From Oscillospiraceae bacterium (GTDB lineage Bacteria > Bacillota > Clostridia > Oscillospirales > CAG-272), in contig SVTW01000013.1 in assembly GCA_015063585.1 (NCBI GenBank), forward strand, positions 1 through 43,816: a stretch of DNA of 43,816 nucleotides. The letters are read 5' to 3'. The position numbers and the translations under genes are program-made. Each line of letters begins with the position of its first letter. Within the stretch, counting starts at the first letter, position 1. Shown here one piece after another: positions 42,611 through 43,816 of this stretch. The notes under the pieces were generated by a model that searched no databases, was not told where the DNA came from, and was given only the letters and a program-made list of their open reading frames with translations.

Positions 42611-42788
42611 CATATTAAAAAAAAAACAAGACCTTTTAAGTCAAATCAGAAAAGTATTTTGATATTCTTTTTTCAGGCTTGCGCGGCGGTTTGTCATAGT
42701 AAACAAGCAGCGGGAATCGTTCTTGTGTATTATCACTTAAATGTGCAAAAAATACTTATTTTATCGCTTTGAAAACGCAAAAAAATAA

Positions 42789-42817
42789 TAGTCAAAAAAA
42801 GGTATTTATGATATAAT
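42789..42817 (+). promoter_or_regulatory. Likely promoter of the surface protein gene
   Basis: TAGTCA (42789-42794), 17 nt, TATAAT (42812-42817). The -10 is perfect and the -35 weak. The rest of 42611-42788 is AT-rich without a gene. Confidence 0.55.
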
Positions 42818-42916
42818 TATAGATGAATGCTGCACGGGCAATATTGTGGGAAATATATGTTTTTGCGGCAGAACAAACAAGGGGCAGTGCCCCGAAAAGA
42901 AAAAAGGAGAATTTTT

Positions 42917-43816
42917 ATGAAAAGAATCGTATCCATGCTTTTGGCGATCTGTATGGTTCTTTCGATGTCCTGCATCGTGATCGCGGCAGACGGCTTGACC
43001 GCCGACACCACGTGGTACAACGCAGACGCGAAGGATCTCTACATTTCCGACGCCGCTGACCTGCTCGGATGGGCAACGCTCGCATCCGAGGGCAAGACCT
43101 TTGCGGGTCAGACCATTCACCTGACCGCTGACATTGATTACAACCCGGGTTGGACAGCAACTGTTACCACCGAGGGCGACGTTGTCACGGTTGCGGAAGC
43201 TCCCGCGAACGTGTTCCCCGGAATCAAGGAATTTGCGGGAACCTTTGACGGCGAAGGCTATGCGCTCAGAGGCATTTACATGAAGAACGAGGCTGTAAGC
43301 GGACACTACGGCTTTATCAGCCAGACGAAGGGACAGGCTGCCATTCAGAATCTCGTTTTTGAAAACAGCATCGTTTACGCAAAGACCTCTGCCGATGCCA
43401 ACAACGGTATCAGCGCATTGGTTGGCGGTATTTACGATCAGGTTGGACAGACCGAGGGCACCTACACGCTCGACGTTACCAACGTATATCTGGACGTTGA
43501 TCTCGTTGTAGAAAGACATTCCACCACCAAGAAGTGGATGGTTGGCGGCATCATCGGCCGAATCCAGCACATGAGACAGCCCGAGGTGGACGCTACGACC
43601 GGTGTTGTAACCGATTATTCGGTTGATATCAACTCGGTTGTTGTGGCAGGCGGTATCTACACCGTTGTGAAGAATGACGGCGCACTGAAGAAGACTGCCG
43701 CAAACGGCGTGCTCAACGTTTCGATGCTCGCAGGCGGAACGAAGGGCGAGGGCGCTACCAATACCGGAACCGGCGCGGCACAGTCCGAGTTCGGTATCAC
43801 CACTTGGATGTGGAAC
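42917..43816 (+). CDS. Secreted surface protein with beta-helix-like repeats (3' end cut by the window)
   Basis: An open frame from ATG 42917, after AAAAAAGGAGAA, runs to the window edge without a stop (300 codons visible). The N-terminus MKRIVSMLLAICMVLSMSCIVIAAD is a signal peptide with probable cleavage after A24. The following DAADLLGWATLASEGKTFAGQTIHLTADID and then FAGTFDGEGYALRGIYM is the pattern of surface proteins with GLUG-type or right-handed beta-helix repeats. Later segments (QNLVFENSIVYA, LVGGIYDQVG, VGGIIGRIQ) fit such repeats. It is probably an exported adhesin or polysaccharide-binding protein; the C-terminal anchor is outside the window. Confidence 0.85.
   Translation, partial: MKRIVSMLLAICMVLSMSCIVIAADGLTADTTWYNADAKDLYISDAADLLGWATLASEGKTFAGQTIHLTADIDYNPGWTATVTTEGDVVTVAEAPANVFPGIKEFAGTFDGEGYALRGIYMKNEAVSGHYGFISQTKGQAAIQNLVFENSIVYAKTSADANNGISALVGGIYDQVGQTEGTYTLDVTNVYLDVDLVVERHSTTKKWMVGGIIGRIQHMRQPEVDATTGVVTDYSVDINSVVVAGGIYTVVKNDGALKKTAANGVLNVSMLAGGTKGEGATNTGTGAAQSEFGITTWMWN

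Overview
The window reads as chromosomal DNA of a strictly anaerobic, low-to-mid GC Clostridia-type Firmicute, probably an uncultured gut or rumen lineage. The evidence is AGGAGG-type ribosome binding sites, many near-consensus sigma-A promoters with exact 17-bp spacers, the Gram-positive gene order pth-mfd-peptidyl-prolyl isomerase lipoprotein, an oxygen-independent class III ribonucleotide reductase, reverse rubrerythrin, ferritin, a flavodiiron protein and pyruvate phosphate dikinase. I found no rRNA, tRNA, CRISPR array, transposase or phage gene. The species cannot be named from the sequence alone.

Layout. 1-378: two kinds of repeat. 418-5975: a five-gene minus-strand sugar operon (glycoside hydrolase, aldose 1-epimerase, metallo-beta-lactamase-fold hydrolase, DgoD-like sugar-acid dehydratase, SDR dehydrogenase) with a divergent AraC regulator. 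6173-7823: an iron and oxygen-defence operon (DUF134 regulator, reverse rubrerythrin, ferritin). 7878-9898: a D,D-carboxypeptidase-like protein and an Amidase_6-type cysteine hydrolase. 9906-10921: a TPP-riboswitch-controlled thiamine transporter operon. 10955-16712: pth, mfd and a PpiC-like lipoprotein. 16807-19537: ppdK. 19816-20826: a metallophosphoesterase. 21370-26301: nrdG, nrdD, trxB and mntP, with two tandem NrdR boxes at the promoter. 26501-30423: an ene-reductase-like flavoenzyme plus both subunits of an aconitase-X dehydratase. 30673-32672: a flavodiiron protein and a ZIP metal transporter. 32730-34098: an AlkD-like protein and a sugar O-acetyltransferase. 34171-35082: a LytTR/DUF3021 pair. 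35290-37132: a YgjV-like membrane protein and an unknown 382-residue protein. 37182-38678: gdhA. 38916-42610: a VanZ-phosphoesterase fusion, thioredoxin and a GtaA/DUF4965-type protein. 42917-end: a truncated secreted surface protein.

The most striking non-coding signal is a dispersed element of exactly 171 bp, present in five nearly identical copies plus one degenerate copy. It folds into a fixed series of five hairpins. Wherever the neighbouring gene is visible, the hairpin-1 end faces a stop codon 6-68 nt away, so it looks like a mobile or amplified transcription-terminator cassette. A second family, built of AGTGATATT units separated by small hairpins, sits at the left edge.

Metabolic themes that need experiments are: (i) a possible non-phosphorylative sugar oxidation and dehydration route; (ii) an aconitase-X dehydratase coupled to an OYE-type ene reductase, which would be a dehydrate-then-reduce pathway; and (iii) a class III ribonucleotide reductase carrying its own C-terminal CPNC thioredoxin-like domain and co-transcribed with a thioredoxin reductase.
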